Source: Thermoflexales bacterium (GTDB lineage Bacteria; Chloroflexota; Anaerolineae; B4-G1; SLSP01). From it: a stretch of 42,192 nucleotides of DNA. Shown here one piece after another: positions 24,521-32,078 of this stretch. The notes beneath the pieces were generated by a model, which was not told the DNA's origin, searched no databases, and saw nothing but the letters and a program-made list of their open reading frames with translations. The stretch spans positions 1 through 42,192 of the forward strand of contig SLDA01000578.1 in NCBI GenBank assembly GCA_007125545.1, given 5' to 3'. How positions within the stretch are numbered: the stretch's first letter is position 1; every line of letters begins with the position of its first letter. The position numbers and the translations under genes are program-made.

Positions 24521-26122
24521 ATGACGACTACACAGTCTGTTTTGGTTGATGGTGAGTGGCGACCCTCGCGGGCGCCGGTCAAAACGTTTACGGCTGTTAA
24601 CCCAATGACGAAGACGCCGCTGCCGGACATCTACCCGGTATCGACGTGGGAAGAGGTGGAGGAAGCAGTACGCGCCGGTGCGGAGGCTGCAGTGGCGCTA
24701 CGCGACGTAGCCCCTGAGAGCATCGCTCTTTTTCTGGAGGCGTTCGCTGACGGAATTGAGGCGAGGACTGAGGCCATTGTGAATATGGCGCATCGTGAGA
24801 CGGCGCTGTCCGTGGAGCCACGGTTGCGCTCTGTCGAGCTGCCCCGAACCACCGACCAACTGCGTCAGGCGGCGGGAGCGGCACGCGAGGGCTCATGGCG
24901 TCACGCGACCCTCGACACTGCGCGAAACATCCGATCGATGTACGGTCCGCTCGGGGGTCCGGTCGTCGTCTTCGGCCCGAACAACTTTCCCCTGGCCTTT
25001 AACTCCGTCTCGGGTGGGGACGCCGCGGCCGCCCTGGCGGCGGGAAATCCGCTGATCGCAAAGGCCAACACCGGGCATCCCGGCACGACACGGCTGCTGA
25101 CCGAGGCAGCGTTCGAGGCCGTGCAAGCCACCGGTCTGCCCGCCGCGACAGTGCAGCTGCTCTACAGGACGAGTCACGAGTCGGGTGAAAAGCTCGTTTC
25201 CCATCCGTTAGTAGGTGCCACAGGGTTTACCGGCAGCAGAAAGGCAGGGCTCCAGCTCAAAGCCGCTGCCGATCGCGCCGGCAGGCCGATATATCTCGAG
25301 ATGTCGGCAGTCAACCCGGTTTTTGTGTTACCCGGTGCACTGGAGGAGCGCCTGGAGCAGATCGCTGACGAGTTGTTCGCCTCCTGTTCGCTGGGGACGG
25401 GCCAGTTCTGCACCAAACCAGGTCTTGTCATCGTGCTCGATTCCGACAGGAGTGAGGCATTCCTGGCGGCGCTTGCCGACCGCTTTCAGAGCCCTCCCGG
25501 CGTGTTGCTGGGTGAAGGTGGCGTCTGGACTATCTCTGAGGGCATCAAGACGCTGCGCGACCACGGCGCGGTGCTGATCGTTGGAGGCGAGCCTGTCGAT
25601 GGGTCCGGCTACCAGTATGCTAACACGCTGCTGCGCGTCTCTGGCGATCAATTCTTGGCCCACCCCCATGCGCTGCAGACAGAAGCCTTTGGTGTTGTCT
25701 CACTCCTTGTCTTCGCCCGGGATCCCGATCAATTGCAGGCGATTGCGCGTCGTCTGGAGGGCAGCCTCACGGGCAGCTTCTACACGCACACGGGCGGGGA
25801 GGATGACGTACTCTACAGCAGAATCGCGCCAGAGGTCCGGCAGAGGGTGGGGCGCCTGCTCAATGACAAGATGCCCACGGGCGTTGCTGTATCCCCGGCA
25901 ATGAATCATGGCGGCCCCTATCCGGCGACCGGCCACCCGGGCTTCACCGCAGTGGGCATTCCCGCTTCGATGTTGCGCTTCGGGGCGTTACATAGCTATG
26001 ATAACGTCCGTCATCACCGGTTGCCGCCGGAGCTGCAAGACAAGAATCCGGTGGACCGCAGCCCGGCGGAAAGGATGTGGCGTTACATCGACGGCGTGTG
26101 GACGCAAGAGGACGCCGCCTAG
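24521..26122 (+). CDS. 2-oxoglutarate semialdehyde dehydrogenase (NADP+, ALDH superfamily)
   Basis: This aldehyde dehydrogenase of 533 residues oxidises 2-oxoglutarate semialdehyde to 2-oxoglutarate, the last step of the Weimberg pathway. The catalytic Cys297 is in GTGQFCTKPG and Glu260 is in YLEMSAVNP. GFTGS (235-239) is the nucleotide loop, and FGPNNFPLAFN (151-161) carries the structural Asn. The FGPNNFP and LEMSAVNPVFVLP segments are typical of the KGSADH group that works with sugar-acid dehydratases, rather than of betaine or succinate semialdehyde dehydrogenases. SD AAGGAG precedes the ATG. It is in one operon with the two upstream dehydratase genes. Confidence 0.94.
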   Translation: MTTTQSVLVDGEWRPSRAPVKTFTAVNPMTKTPLPDIYPVSTWEEVEEAVRAGAEAAVALRDVAPESIALFLEAFADGIEARTEAIVNMAHRETALSVEPRLRSVELPRTTDQLRQAAGAAREGSWRHATLDTARNIRSMYGPLGGPVVVFGPNNFPLAFNSVSGGDAAAALAAGNPLIAKANTGHPGTTRLLTEAAFEAVQATGLPAATVQLLYRTSHESGEKLVSHPLVGATGFTGSRKAGLQLKAAADRAGRPIYLEMSAVNPVFVLPGALEERLEQIADELFASCSLGTGQFCTKPGLVIVLDSDRSEAFLAALADRFQSPPGVLLGEGGVWTISEGIKTLRDHGAVLIVGGEPVDGSGYQYANTLLRVSGDQFLAHPHALQTEAFGVVSLLVFARDPDQLQAIARRLEGSLTGSFYTHTGGEDDVLYSRIAPEVRQRVGRLLNDKMPTGVAVSPAMNHGGPYPATGHPGFTAVGIPASMLRFGALHSYDNVRHHRLPPELQDKNPVDRSPAERMWRYIDGVWTQEDAA

Positions 26123-26125
26123 CGT

Positions 26126-27334
26126 ATGTATCCGCTCTCGTTGGAGCTTGTCGACTTCCTGCTCAGCCCGCGGGCAGCGGAGGCACTGGCTCGGCTAAGT
26201 GCAGAGGATCTGCGCGAGGCGAACACACTGGAGCTGGTCACGCGACTGCGAAGGCAGTTTTCTCGGCCCGAGGCTGCCGTGCTGCTGGATCAGGCGCGAT
26301 TGCGGCGCAAAGCCCAGGGTAAGTTCGCGCAGGCCGACCATCTTTTCTTCACCGACGAAGCGCTGCAACAGGCCACCGGCCCGGCGTGCGCGGAGTACCG
26401 GGCGCACAGCTTCCGGCGGTATGCACGCGTCGCCGACCTGGGTTGCGGTATCGGAGGTGACACTTTAGCGTTAGCGAGGGTCGTGCCCCACGTCGTTGCG
26501 GTGGAGTTGGATCCTGTGCGGGCCCGCTTGGCTGCGGCCAATGTGGCAGTGGCAGGACTAACGGATCGTGTAGACATTGTCTGTGGCGACTGGACGCGGA
26601 TGGTCTTGGATGTCGAGGCCGCTTTTGTCGACCCGGCGCGACGCACCGTGCAGGGTCGCAGGGTCTTTCGCCTGGCGGATATGACACCGTCCATCGTGGA
26701 CGTACTGGAACTTGTGGCACGTCTCCCGGATGTCGCCGTCAAGGTGGCGCCCGGTGTCGACCACGCCGAGATACCGGCCCAGGCTCGGCTAGCGTTCATC
26801 TCAGAGCGGGGAAACATGAAGGAAGCGGCGCTCTATTTTGGCGAGCTTCGCCCGGCTGCACCGAGACAAGCTGTGCTGCTGCCGGGGCCGCATATTCTGG
26901 AGGGAGGGCCCGATGCACCGGAGGCTCCGGTCCGCGAGCCTGATACCTTCCTGTACGAGCCCGATCCTGCAGTCCTGCGGGCGTCGCTGGTGACGGATCT
27001 GGCTGCGCGGATCGGCGCGGCGCAGCTTGACGCGACGATTGCATACTTGACCAGCGCAACCTCGATAGAGACGCCCTTTGCTCGACGGTGGCAGGTCGTG
27101 CGCCATGGGAGGTTCAATCTCAAAGAATTGAACCGGTGGCTGCGCGAGCTTAACGTGGGTCATGTGGTGATCAAGAAGCGGGGATCGCCTATCGATCCTG
27201 ATTCCTTCCAGCGGCGTCTTAAGTTGATGCCGGGTGGCGAGGCGGCGACAGTTTTCTTTACCCGTGTCAAAACTATACCGTGGATGATCCTGACAACCGG
27301 GGAGGAAGACCAGCTTCAATCGTCTCAAGACTGA
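26126..27334 (+). CDS. THUMP-like class I SAM methyltransferase
   Basis: This 402-residue methyltransferase has an N-terminal helical region (1-95), a SAM-binding Rossmann core with DLGCGIGG (104-111), VAVELDPVR and an FVDPARR motif (167-173), and a C-terminal domain with KKRGSPIDPDSFQRRLK of the THUMP-like type. Related proteins are annotated as RNA-modifying or uncharacterised methyltransferases. The substrate is probably RNA, but this is inferred. It begins three bases after the semialdehyde dehydrogenase stop, so translation is likely coupled, although no metabolic link to pentose oxidation is known. The ribosome site is weak (AGAGGA 14 bases upstream), consistent with coupling. Its 3' end touches the creatininase remnant on the opposite strand. 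Confidence 0.85.
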   Translation: MYPLSLELVDFLLSPRAAEALARLSAEDLREANTLELVTRLRRQFSRPEAAVLLDQARLRRKAQGKFAQADHLFFTDEALQQATGPACAEYRAHSFRRYARVADLGCGIGGDTLALARVVPHVVAVELDPVRARLAAANVAVAGLTDRVDIVCGDWTRMVLDVEAAFVDPARRTVQGRRVFRLADMTPSIVDVLELVARLPDVAVKVAPGVDHAEIPAQARLAFISERGNMKEAALYFGELRPAAPRQAVLLPGPHILEGGPDAPEAPVREPDTFLYEPDPAVLRASLVTDLAARIGAAQLDATIAYLTSATSIETPFARRWQVVRHGRFNLKELNRWLRELNVGHVVIKKRGSPIDPDSFQRRLKLMPGGEAATVFFTRVKTIPWMILTTGEEDQLQSSQD

Positions 27335-27596
27335 TTTGTCGCTGCTCATTACCAGATCGCTGTGTGCGAACTCGCCGCCAGTGCCGGTGGCGCTTGGAAA
27401 GTAGACCGGTGGGTAGACCACGCCGCCGAACTGCTCGGCGGTCTTCACCAGAATCGCGCGTGCCTTTGCCGTCATCTACGTGCCATTCGATCAGTCCGAA
27501 TGGCACGTAGATGACGGCAAAGGCACGCAGAGCAGCTTCTAGCTGGCCTGGAATCAAGTATTGCATCTGATCGTCGCCGGATAAGTGTGGTTCCAT
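27335..27596 (-). pseudogene. Creatininase-family remnant with internal disruption
   Basis: The gene starts with a good ribosome site (AGGAGG) and ATG at 27596, and reads LEAALRAFAVIYVPFGLIEWH, the opening of creatininase-family amidohydrolases. The conserved GPHLPLG-type stretch that should follow is missing. After a perfect inverted repeat the homology resumes in another frame as ARAILVKTAEQFGGVVYPPVYF, then FPSATGTGGEFAHSDLVMSS. The C-terminal two thirds are absent, and the plus-strand methyltransferase gene begins in the 3' flank. Intact members are about 230-260 residues. It lies 8 bases after the sialidase-like gene, so it was probably its operon partner. It is non-functional unless a sequencing artefact made the disruption. 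Confidence 0.78.
27458..27528. repeat. Perfect 32-bp inverted repeat with 7-base spacer
   Basis: Arms 27458-27489 and 27497-27528 are exact reverse complements over 32 bases around the spacer ATCAGTC. It lies inside the creatininase remnant, where one arm encodes the native segment (RAFAVIYVPFG region) and the other is its inverted copy in place of the expected downstream codons. It is too long to be chance. Confidence 0.9.
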
Positions 27597-27604
27597 ACGC
27601 CTCC

Positions 27605-28672
27605 TCAGGCGTACAGTGCGGCAATTGGAACTCGCGTGATCTGTAGCGTGTTCAGGCCTTTATTGTCGCGGCTGTCGCCCGCGCAGTGGGCCAACAGCAC
27701 GTGGTCGCCGGCAAAGGCGATAGCTGTATAACAATACCAGCCGTTAGGATCGTCCTCCAGAGGCTGTGCCCGGCTCCAACTCTCTCCCTCGTCGTGCGAG
27801 AGTGCAACCGTGAGGGGGGTGCGCTTCCCCGCGAGCTCCTCTGGGATGCATTCGTGGTTGTTCCATACCATAAGGAGATCCCCGGTTGTCGGTATCCGCT
27901 TGATCGACGCCGGCGAGCAGGGGGACTGAATAGCGGATGCGCGCAAGGGCGACCACGACATACCCTCATCGCTGGAGTAGGCCACGTACTGGCTCCCCGC
28001 ATCGGTGCGGCAGTAGATCATCAGCCTGCCGTCGCGCAGCGCGACCACGCCCGGTTCCTGGACCATGACGGGATCACCGTTGCTCTGCGCCTCGGTAAGC
28101 ACCTCGTTACTACGTTGCCACGTCTTCCCTGCGTCGTCGGAGAGATAGCAGGCGATCTCGCCGTAAGGGGTGAAGAGCGGTTCCGGCATGCCGCGGGAAT
28201 GCAGGGCTACGGGCACCACCAACCGTCCGCCGGAGAGCTGAATCACACGGTCATTGTTGACCACATAGTAGCCCATCTCCCGAAGTGGTATGATCTCAAT
28301 CGGGTCGGACCAGGTCTCAGCTTCGTCACTCGAGAAGCGAAGATAGGGGCGGCAGTCGCTTAAGGAGTGCTTGCGCAGGTAGACGAGCGCGATCCGCCCA
28401 TCGAGCAGTCTTAGGAGGGAGACCGACATCACGTTCATCTCTCCCTCGTTCAGCAGAATGACCATATCTTCCCGCGACCATGTAGTCCCATCATCCTCAG
28501 AGACCCGCCCGGCGAGGTGCGCGCCGGCATGATCGCTATCACCGCTGTCGAAATGCGTGTAGGCGAAGAGCCAGCGCCCATCTGCGAGTTGAACGAAATC
28601 CCCCTCGCTATTCCGGGGGTTACCGGGCACCGGAGTGAGACGCAGCACTCGTGAGATCGAATTCTCGACCAT
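27605..28672 (-). CDS. Sialidase-like (BNR/Asp-box) six-bladed propeller protein
   Basis: This 355-residue beta-propeller of the sialidase superfamily has no signal peptide. Asp boxes are visible as SEDDGTTW, SSDEAETW, SDDAGKTW, SSDEGMSW and SHDEGESW. They mark propeller blades but are not themselves catalytic. The early NPRNSEGDF and later RTDAG segments may supply the arginines that bind a carboxylate in sialidases, but I cannot confirm the full triad. Such bacterial proteins are often annotated exo-alpha-sialidase, and many act on other acid sugars or are unknown. The ATG at 28672 has GGGAGG close before it; the in-frame ATG at 28693 has none. A creatininase remnant follows 8 bases later. 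Confidence 0.85.
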   Translation of the reverse strand: MVENSISRVLRLTPVPGNPRNSEGDFVQLADGRWLFAYTHFDSGDSDHAGAHLAGRVSEDDGTTWSREDMVILLNEGEMNVMSVSLLRLLDGRIALVYLRKHSLSDCRPYLRFSSDEAETWSDPIEIIPLREMGYYVVNNDRVIQLSGGRLVVPVALHSRGMPEPLFTPYGEIACYLSDDAGKTWQRSNEVLTEAQSNGDPVMVQEPGVVALRDGRLMIYCRTDAGSQYVAYSSDEGMSWSPLRASAIQSPCSPASIKRIPTTGDLLMVWNNHECIPEELAGKRTPLTVALSHDEGESWSRAQPLEDDPNGWYCYTAIAFAGDHVLLAHCAGDSRDNKGLNTLQITRVPIAALYA

Positions 28673-28880
28673 AAAGCCTCCCTTGATCAACATATGCTAT
28701 GCTCAAGTCTAACCTGCCCTTAGGGGTTGGCAAGCCCCAAAGCGTACAGAATCTGAGGTTCGGCTGCAACGTTAGCTGTTCGACGGGATGCTTGTGACCC
28801 GCGCCGATGATAGGGGTTGCATAGGGGCCAACTCCGTTACGCTAGGCATAGGTGGTCAGCATAAGAGGTTTGTATGCCGA

Positions 28881-28908
28881 TTGAACTGTCCTTTGCTTGT
28901 GCTATAGT
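28881..28908 (+). promoter_or_regulatory. Extended -10 promoter for the AAC(3)-family gene
   Basis: TTGAAC (28881-28886), a 16-base spacer and TATAGT (28903-28908) preceded by TGC, an extended -10. It lies 60 bases before the ATG. The rest of 28673-28968 holds no gene and no other clear signal. Confidence 0.58.
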
Positions 28909-28968
28909 GTTTCGCTGGGTGGCAGTGGGCTAAGCAGAACGGGAGCTGCGTGAGAGGGGAGAGCTATC

Positions 28969-29772
28969 ATGATAATAGATTCGTTCCTGACGATCTCTAT
29001 GTTCATCGAGCAAGTGCGTGCGCTGGGCGTCGAGCCCGGCATGACGCTCGTCGTTCACAGCTCCTTGAGTTCACTCGGCTTTATGGTGGGTGGGGCGCCG
29101 GCGGTAATTCTGGCTCTGGAGGAGGTTCTCGGGGAGCAGGGCACGTTGGCGATGCCAACTCACAGTGGCGATCTGACGGACCCGGCGGGATGGCAAAATC
29201 CGCCTGTTCCCGAAGACTGGCACGTGACCATCCGTGAGTCTATGCCCGCGTTCCGGACCGATCTGACGCCGTCCGAAGGTGTGGGCATTATCCCTGAGTC
29301 CTTTCGCAAGCAGGATGGCACGTTGCGCTCGTACCACCCCTTCGTCTCCTGGGCAGCGCGTGGCCCTCACGCGGAGACGATCACCTCAGATCATGCCCTA
29401 AGTATGAGCAGTGGCGAGACCTCGCCTGTAGCTCGCCTCTATGATCTCGCCGCGAAGGTGCTGTTCATCGGCTCAAACTGGGACTGCAACACGAGCTTTC
29501 ACCTGGCGGAGTACAGGAACCGATTCGCAGAGCGCAAGCGGTGCACGCGCGGCGGGCCCGTGCTCACAGATACAGGTAGCACGCGTTGGGTGACCTACGA
29601 CGATATCTACTGGTACGATGCCGACTTTATGGAGATTGGCGCTGCGTTCGAGACGAGCGGAAAGGTGCGGACAGGGCTCATCGGAAAAGCAAACTGTAAG
29701 CTTTTCCCGCAGCGCGATGCGGTGGATTTTGCCGTGAAGTGGATGAACGCGCATCGTTCGCTGGGCGGGTGA
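28969..29772 (+). CDS. Aminoglycoside N3-acetyltransferase (AAC(3)) family protein
   Basis: This 267-residue protein is of the AAC(3)/YokD fold, in which acetyl-CoA is used to acetylate an amine. Family marks are TLVVHSSLSSLG near residues 25-36, GTLAMPTHSGD with the conserved MPT, the SYHPFVSWAARGP segment with the conserved HP, and GSNWDCNTSFHLAEY near the C-terminal third. Length and order match full members. Many environmental members do not give antibiotic resistance, and their native substrates are unknown. The neighbours (sialidase-like and GyrA-like genes) give no clue. SD GAGGGGAG precedes the ATG. Confidence 0.9.
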   Translation: MIIDSFLTISMFIEQVRALGVEPGMTLVVHSSLSSLGFMVGGAPAVILALEEVLGEQGTLAMPTHSGDLTDPAGWQNPPVPEDWHVTIRESMPAFRTDLTPSEGVGIIPESFRKQDGTLRSYHPFVSWAARGPHAETITSDHALSMSSGETSPVARLYDLAAKVLFIGSNWDCNTSFHLAEYRNRFAERKRCTRGGPVLTDTGSTRWVTYDDIYWYDADFMEIGAAFETSGKVRTGLIGKANCKLFPQRDAVDFAVKWMNAHRSLGG

Positions 29773-29880
29773 ATCCGTGATTAATGCCGCGGCACATTGG
29801 TTGGTAGAATGCTCATATAAACGCGAAATGGACTGACCACCAGGGCCTGTGGTGCAGCATCAGCTATTCGAGGAGAATGT

Positions 29881-30912
29881 ATGGAGCTTGAGAGACCGGA
29901 TCTAGATGGCGTTGACCCTGAAGTTGTTGCCTATATTGAGGCCTTGGAGGCGGCTGTGGCCGGGGTGACGCGGCGGGAGAGTGCCTCGCGTGCAACAGAG
30001 CCGGAGCTGGACCCCAGCGAACCCCCTACCACGATGAATGTCATCACGGTGAGCCGCGCCGGCGTGGCCAAGCGCACACCGCGTCACCTTTACGCTAGGC
30101 AGCGGCGTGGAGGTATGGGTGTCTTCGACCTCGATATTCCCAAGGAAGATGCACCATCCTTGCTCGCCGTGGCGGATGTGAGCGAGTCGTTGCTACTTTT
30201 TACCAGCCAGGGCCGGGCTTTCCGTTTGCCTGTGGCGAGCATTGTCGAGACCGAAGTACACGGTCGGGGACAACCACTGGGCCTGCCTCTTCCGTGGATG
30301 CCGGGTGAGCACGTGGTGGCCCTGCTGCCTGCCGACGCGGGTAATCAGGTGGCGATTGTCAGCGAGCGGGGACAGGTGCATCGGATCCGCGCCAGCTTTG
30401 TGAGCCAACGGATGGTGCCCGGAGTAAGGTTTCATGATTCCAAATCCGGGGGACCTTTGGTCGCCGCGTGTTGGACCGGGGGCGAAGACGATCTATTTGT
30501 TGTCACGCGCGCCGGGATCGGAATTCGCTTTCCAGAAGAGCGCATCTATGACCCCGGTTCGCTTGGTATCCGTGTTGGGCGTGACGACAGCGTCGTGGCA
30601 ATCGCGTCCGTGAACGAGGAGAGCGCTGTCTTTCTGTTAGGCGCCGACGGTAAGGGCACGCTTCGCCTTATGTCCGGTTTTGCTGCCAACAAACAACCGG
30701 GCGGCAGCGGCAAGGCTGCGATGAAGACAACGGCGTTGGTGGCTGCCGGCGCGGTTCAGCCCGAGGACGACCTTTTTGTCATTTCGCGTCTGAGCAAGAT
30801 CGTGCGCTTTCAGGCCGCCGATATTCCGGCAAAGGAGGGTGTGGTGCAGGGTGTTGTATGTATGGCCCTGCGCGCGGACGCATGTGTTGCCGCGGCGGCA
30901 GGGCGCGTCTAG
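29881..30912 (+). CDS. Stand-alone GyrA C-terminal beta-propeller protein
   Basis: This 343-residue protein consists of about 50 N-terminal residues followed by repeats of the DNA gyrase A/ParC C-terminal propeller, with no catalytic breakage-reunion domain. Each blade shows the pattern of a hydrophobic strand with a GRAFR- or GQVHR-type turn (TSQGRAFRLP, SERGQVHRIR, RAGIGIRFPEE, SRLSKIVRFQ). A GyrA-box-like QRRGGMG lies at 74-80; the canonical box is QRRGGKG, so the last basic residue is changed to Met. In gyrase this domain wraps DNA. A lone copy may bind DNA or a topoisomerase, but no function is established. SD GAGGAG precedes the ATG. Confidence 0.88.
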   Translation: MELERPDLDGVDPEVVAYIEALEAAVAGVTRRESASRATEPELDPSEPPTTMNVITVSRAGVAKRTPRHLYARQRRGGMGVFDLDIPKEDAPSLLAVADVSESLLLFTSQGRAFRLPVASIVETEVHGRGQPLGLPLPWMPGEHVVALLPADAGNQVAIVSERGQVHRIRASFVSQRMVPGVRFHDSKSGGPLVAACWTGGEDDLFVVTRAGIGIRFPEERIYDPGSLGIRVGRDDSVVAIASVNEESAVFLLGADGKGTLRLMSGFAANKQPGGSGKAAMKTTALVAAGAVQPEDDLFVISRLSKIVRFQAADIPAKEGVVQGVVCMALRADACVAAAAGRV

Positions 30913-30939
30913 CCTCACCGGCAGGGTTTTGGGGCAACC

Positions 30940-30973
30940 ATGACCCCTGGCTTGAACACAAGCCAGGGGTCAT
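30940..30973. terminator. Convergent hairpin terminator candidate
   Basis: Arms 30940-30954 and 30959-30973 pair perfectly over 15 bases with a 4-base loop (AACA), core CCCCTGGCTTG/CAAGCCAGGGG. It lies between two convergent genes. The flanking U-runs are weak, so it is a strong stem but a less certain terminator. Confidence 0.65.
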
Positions 30974-30978
30974 CATGA

Positions 30979-31752
30979 TTACCGGCTGTCGAGACGCTCG
31001 ATCGCCTCGAAAGCTTCCGTGTCCAGCTCCCAGCCAAAGATGTCCATATTGGCCTTGATATGATCGGGATTCTCGGATTTGGGGATCACCACAAGCCCTT
31101 TCATCACCAGCCACCGAAGGATGACCTGGGCTCCGGTTCGGTCGTACTTCCGGGCAATCCGGACTATCTCGGGATCGCGGACGAGGTTGCCTCTGCCAAA
31201 AGGCGAATACGCCGTGACCACGATGTTGTGCTCTTTGCAGTAGGTCAGCAGATCGTTCTGGTTATTGTAAGGGTGATATTCGACCTGATTCACCGCGATG
31301 GGCACCTCCGTCACCTCCAGCGCCTCTTCCAGGTGATCGATGGTGAAGTTGCTGACACCGATGTTACGTACCTTGCCCCGTTGTACCAGATCTGCCATAG
31401 CGGATAGGGTTTCCTCGACAGGAATGCGCTCGTTGGGCCAGTGAATCAGCAGCAAGTCAAGCGTATCGATGTCCAACTCGATCAAGGCACGCTCCGCCAT
31501 CTCGAGGACATCATCGTGTCGTAGGTCAGACTTCGGGATCTTCGAAACGACGAAGATCTTGCTTGGATCGAAGTCCTGAAGGGCCCGCCCGATCGCCCGG
31601 TGGTTTCCATACGCTTCCGCAGTGTCGATGTGCTCGTATCCCAGCTCCAGAGCTGTGCGTATGGCTTTGGTGCACGTGTCGCCTCGCAGCCGCCAGGTCC
31701 CAAGCCCCAGTGCCGGCATCTTGTCTCCCGAGGCCAGTTCAAAGTACTCCAT
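30979..31752 (-). CDS. Aldo/keto reductase
   Basis: This NADPH-dependent aldo/keto reductase of 257 residues has a (beta/alpha)8 fold. The catalytic tetrad is complete: Asp43 and Tyr48 in HIDTAEAYGN, Lys71 in VVSKIPKS, and His104 in LLIHWP. The IPKS segment near the C-terminus (VVIPKSENPDHI) binds the NADP phosphate. It is at the short end of the family (260-330) because the C-terminal loop is trimmed, as in some 2,5-diketo-D-gluconate reductase-like members. SD GAGGAGG is before the ATG. A promoter lies upstream, divergent from the GH9-like gene. The sugar or aldehyde substrate is unknown. Confidence 0.94.
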   Translation of the reverse strand: MEYFELASGDKMPALGLGTWRLRGDTCTKAIRTALELGYEHIDTAEAYGNHRAIGRALQDFDPSKIFVVSKIPKSDLRHDDVLEMAERALIELDIDTLDLLLIHWPNERIPVEETLSAMADLVQRGKVRNIGVSNFTIDHLEEALEVTEVPIAVNQVEYHPYNNQNDLLTYCKEHNIVVTAYSPFGRGNLVRDPEIVRIARKYDRTGAQVILRWLVMKGLVVIPKSENPDHIKANMDIFGWELDTEAFEAIERLDSR

Positions 31753-31792
31753 GTTGGTCCCTCCTCATTACTGAATCGATTGCTCTTAGGTC

Positions 31793-31820
31793 ATTCTACC
31801 ATAGCGTTTCCCCAGGCCAA
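31793..31820 (-). promoter_or_regulatory. Promoter for the aldo/keto reductase gene
   Basis: On the minus strand TTGGCC (31815-31820), 16 bases, TAGAAT (31793-31798), about 40 bases before the ATG. The -10 matches in five of six positions and the -35 is moderate. The 326-base divergent gap 31753-32078 holds no gene. Confidence 0.5.
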
Positions 31821-31989
31821 AATAGCGAGATGCAGATCTCGGATAATGCCACCCGGCATCACCCGCTCCAACCCAGAAGTGGGTCAGCTCTGCGCCTGCG
31901 CCGGTGGAATCTACCACACACCCGTCTGAATGCCGGATGGCGGCGTGGCATATGTCACCCTTCCTGCACCTGAATCTGAATGTGAGCGA

Positions 31990-32018
31990 TTGCAGCCTCC
32001 GGGCAACGACGGTATACT
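31990..32018 (+). promoter_or_regulatory. Promoter for the GH9-like operon
   Basis: TTGCAG (31990-31995), a 17-base spacer, TATACT (32013-32018). It precedes the GH9-like ATG by about 60 bases and has the same -35 hexamer as the rhamnosidase promoter. Confidence 0.55.
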
Positions 32019-32078
32019 GAGTTTGGCGTATGGTGTTGCGCAAGTAGGTCCAGTCCATACACGAGTAAGGAGCGGCAG

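Noticed and set aside
26801-27475. 224-codon open frame on minus
   Set aside because: Most of it is a shadow of the methyltransferase gene. Only its first part (above 27334) carries real creatininase homology, and that is annotated as the remnant.
28969-29772. Antibiotic resistance gene
   Set aside because: It is in the AAC(3) family, but there is no mobile element, integron or other resistance gene. Environmental members often have other roles.
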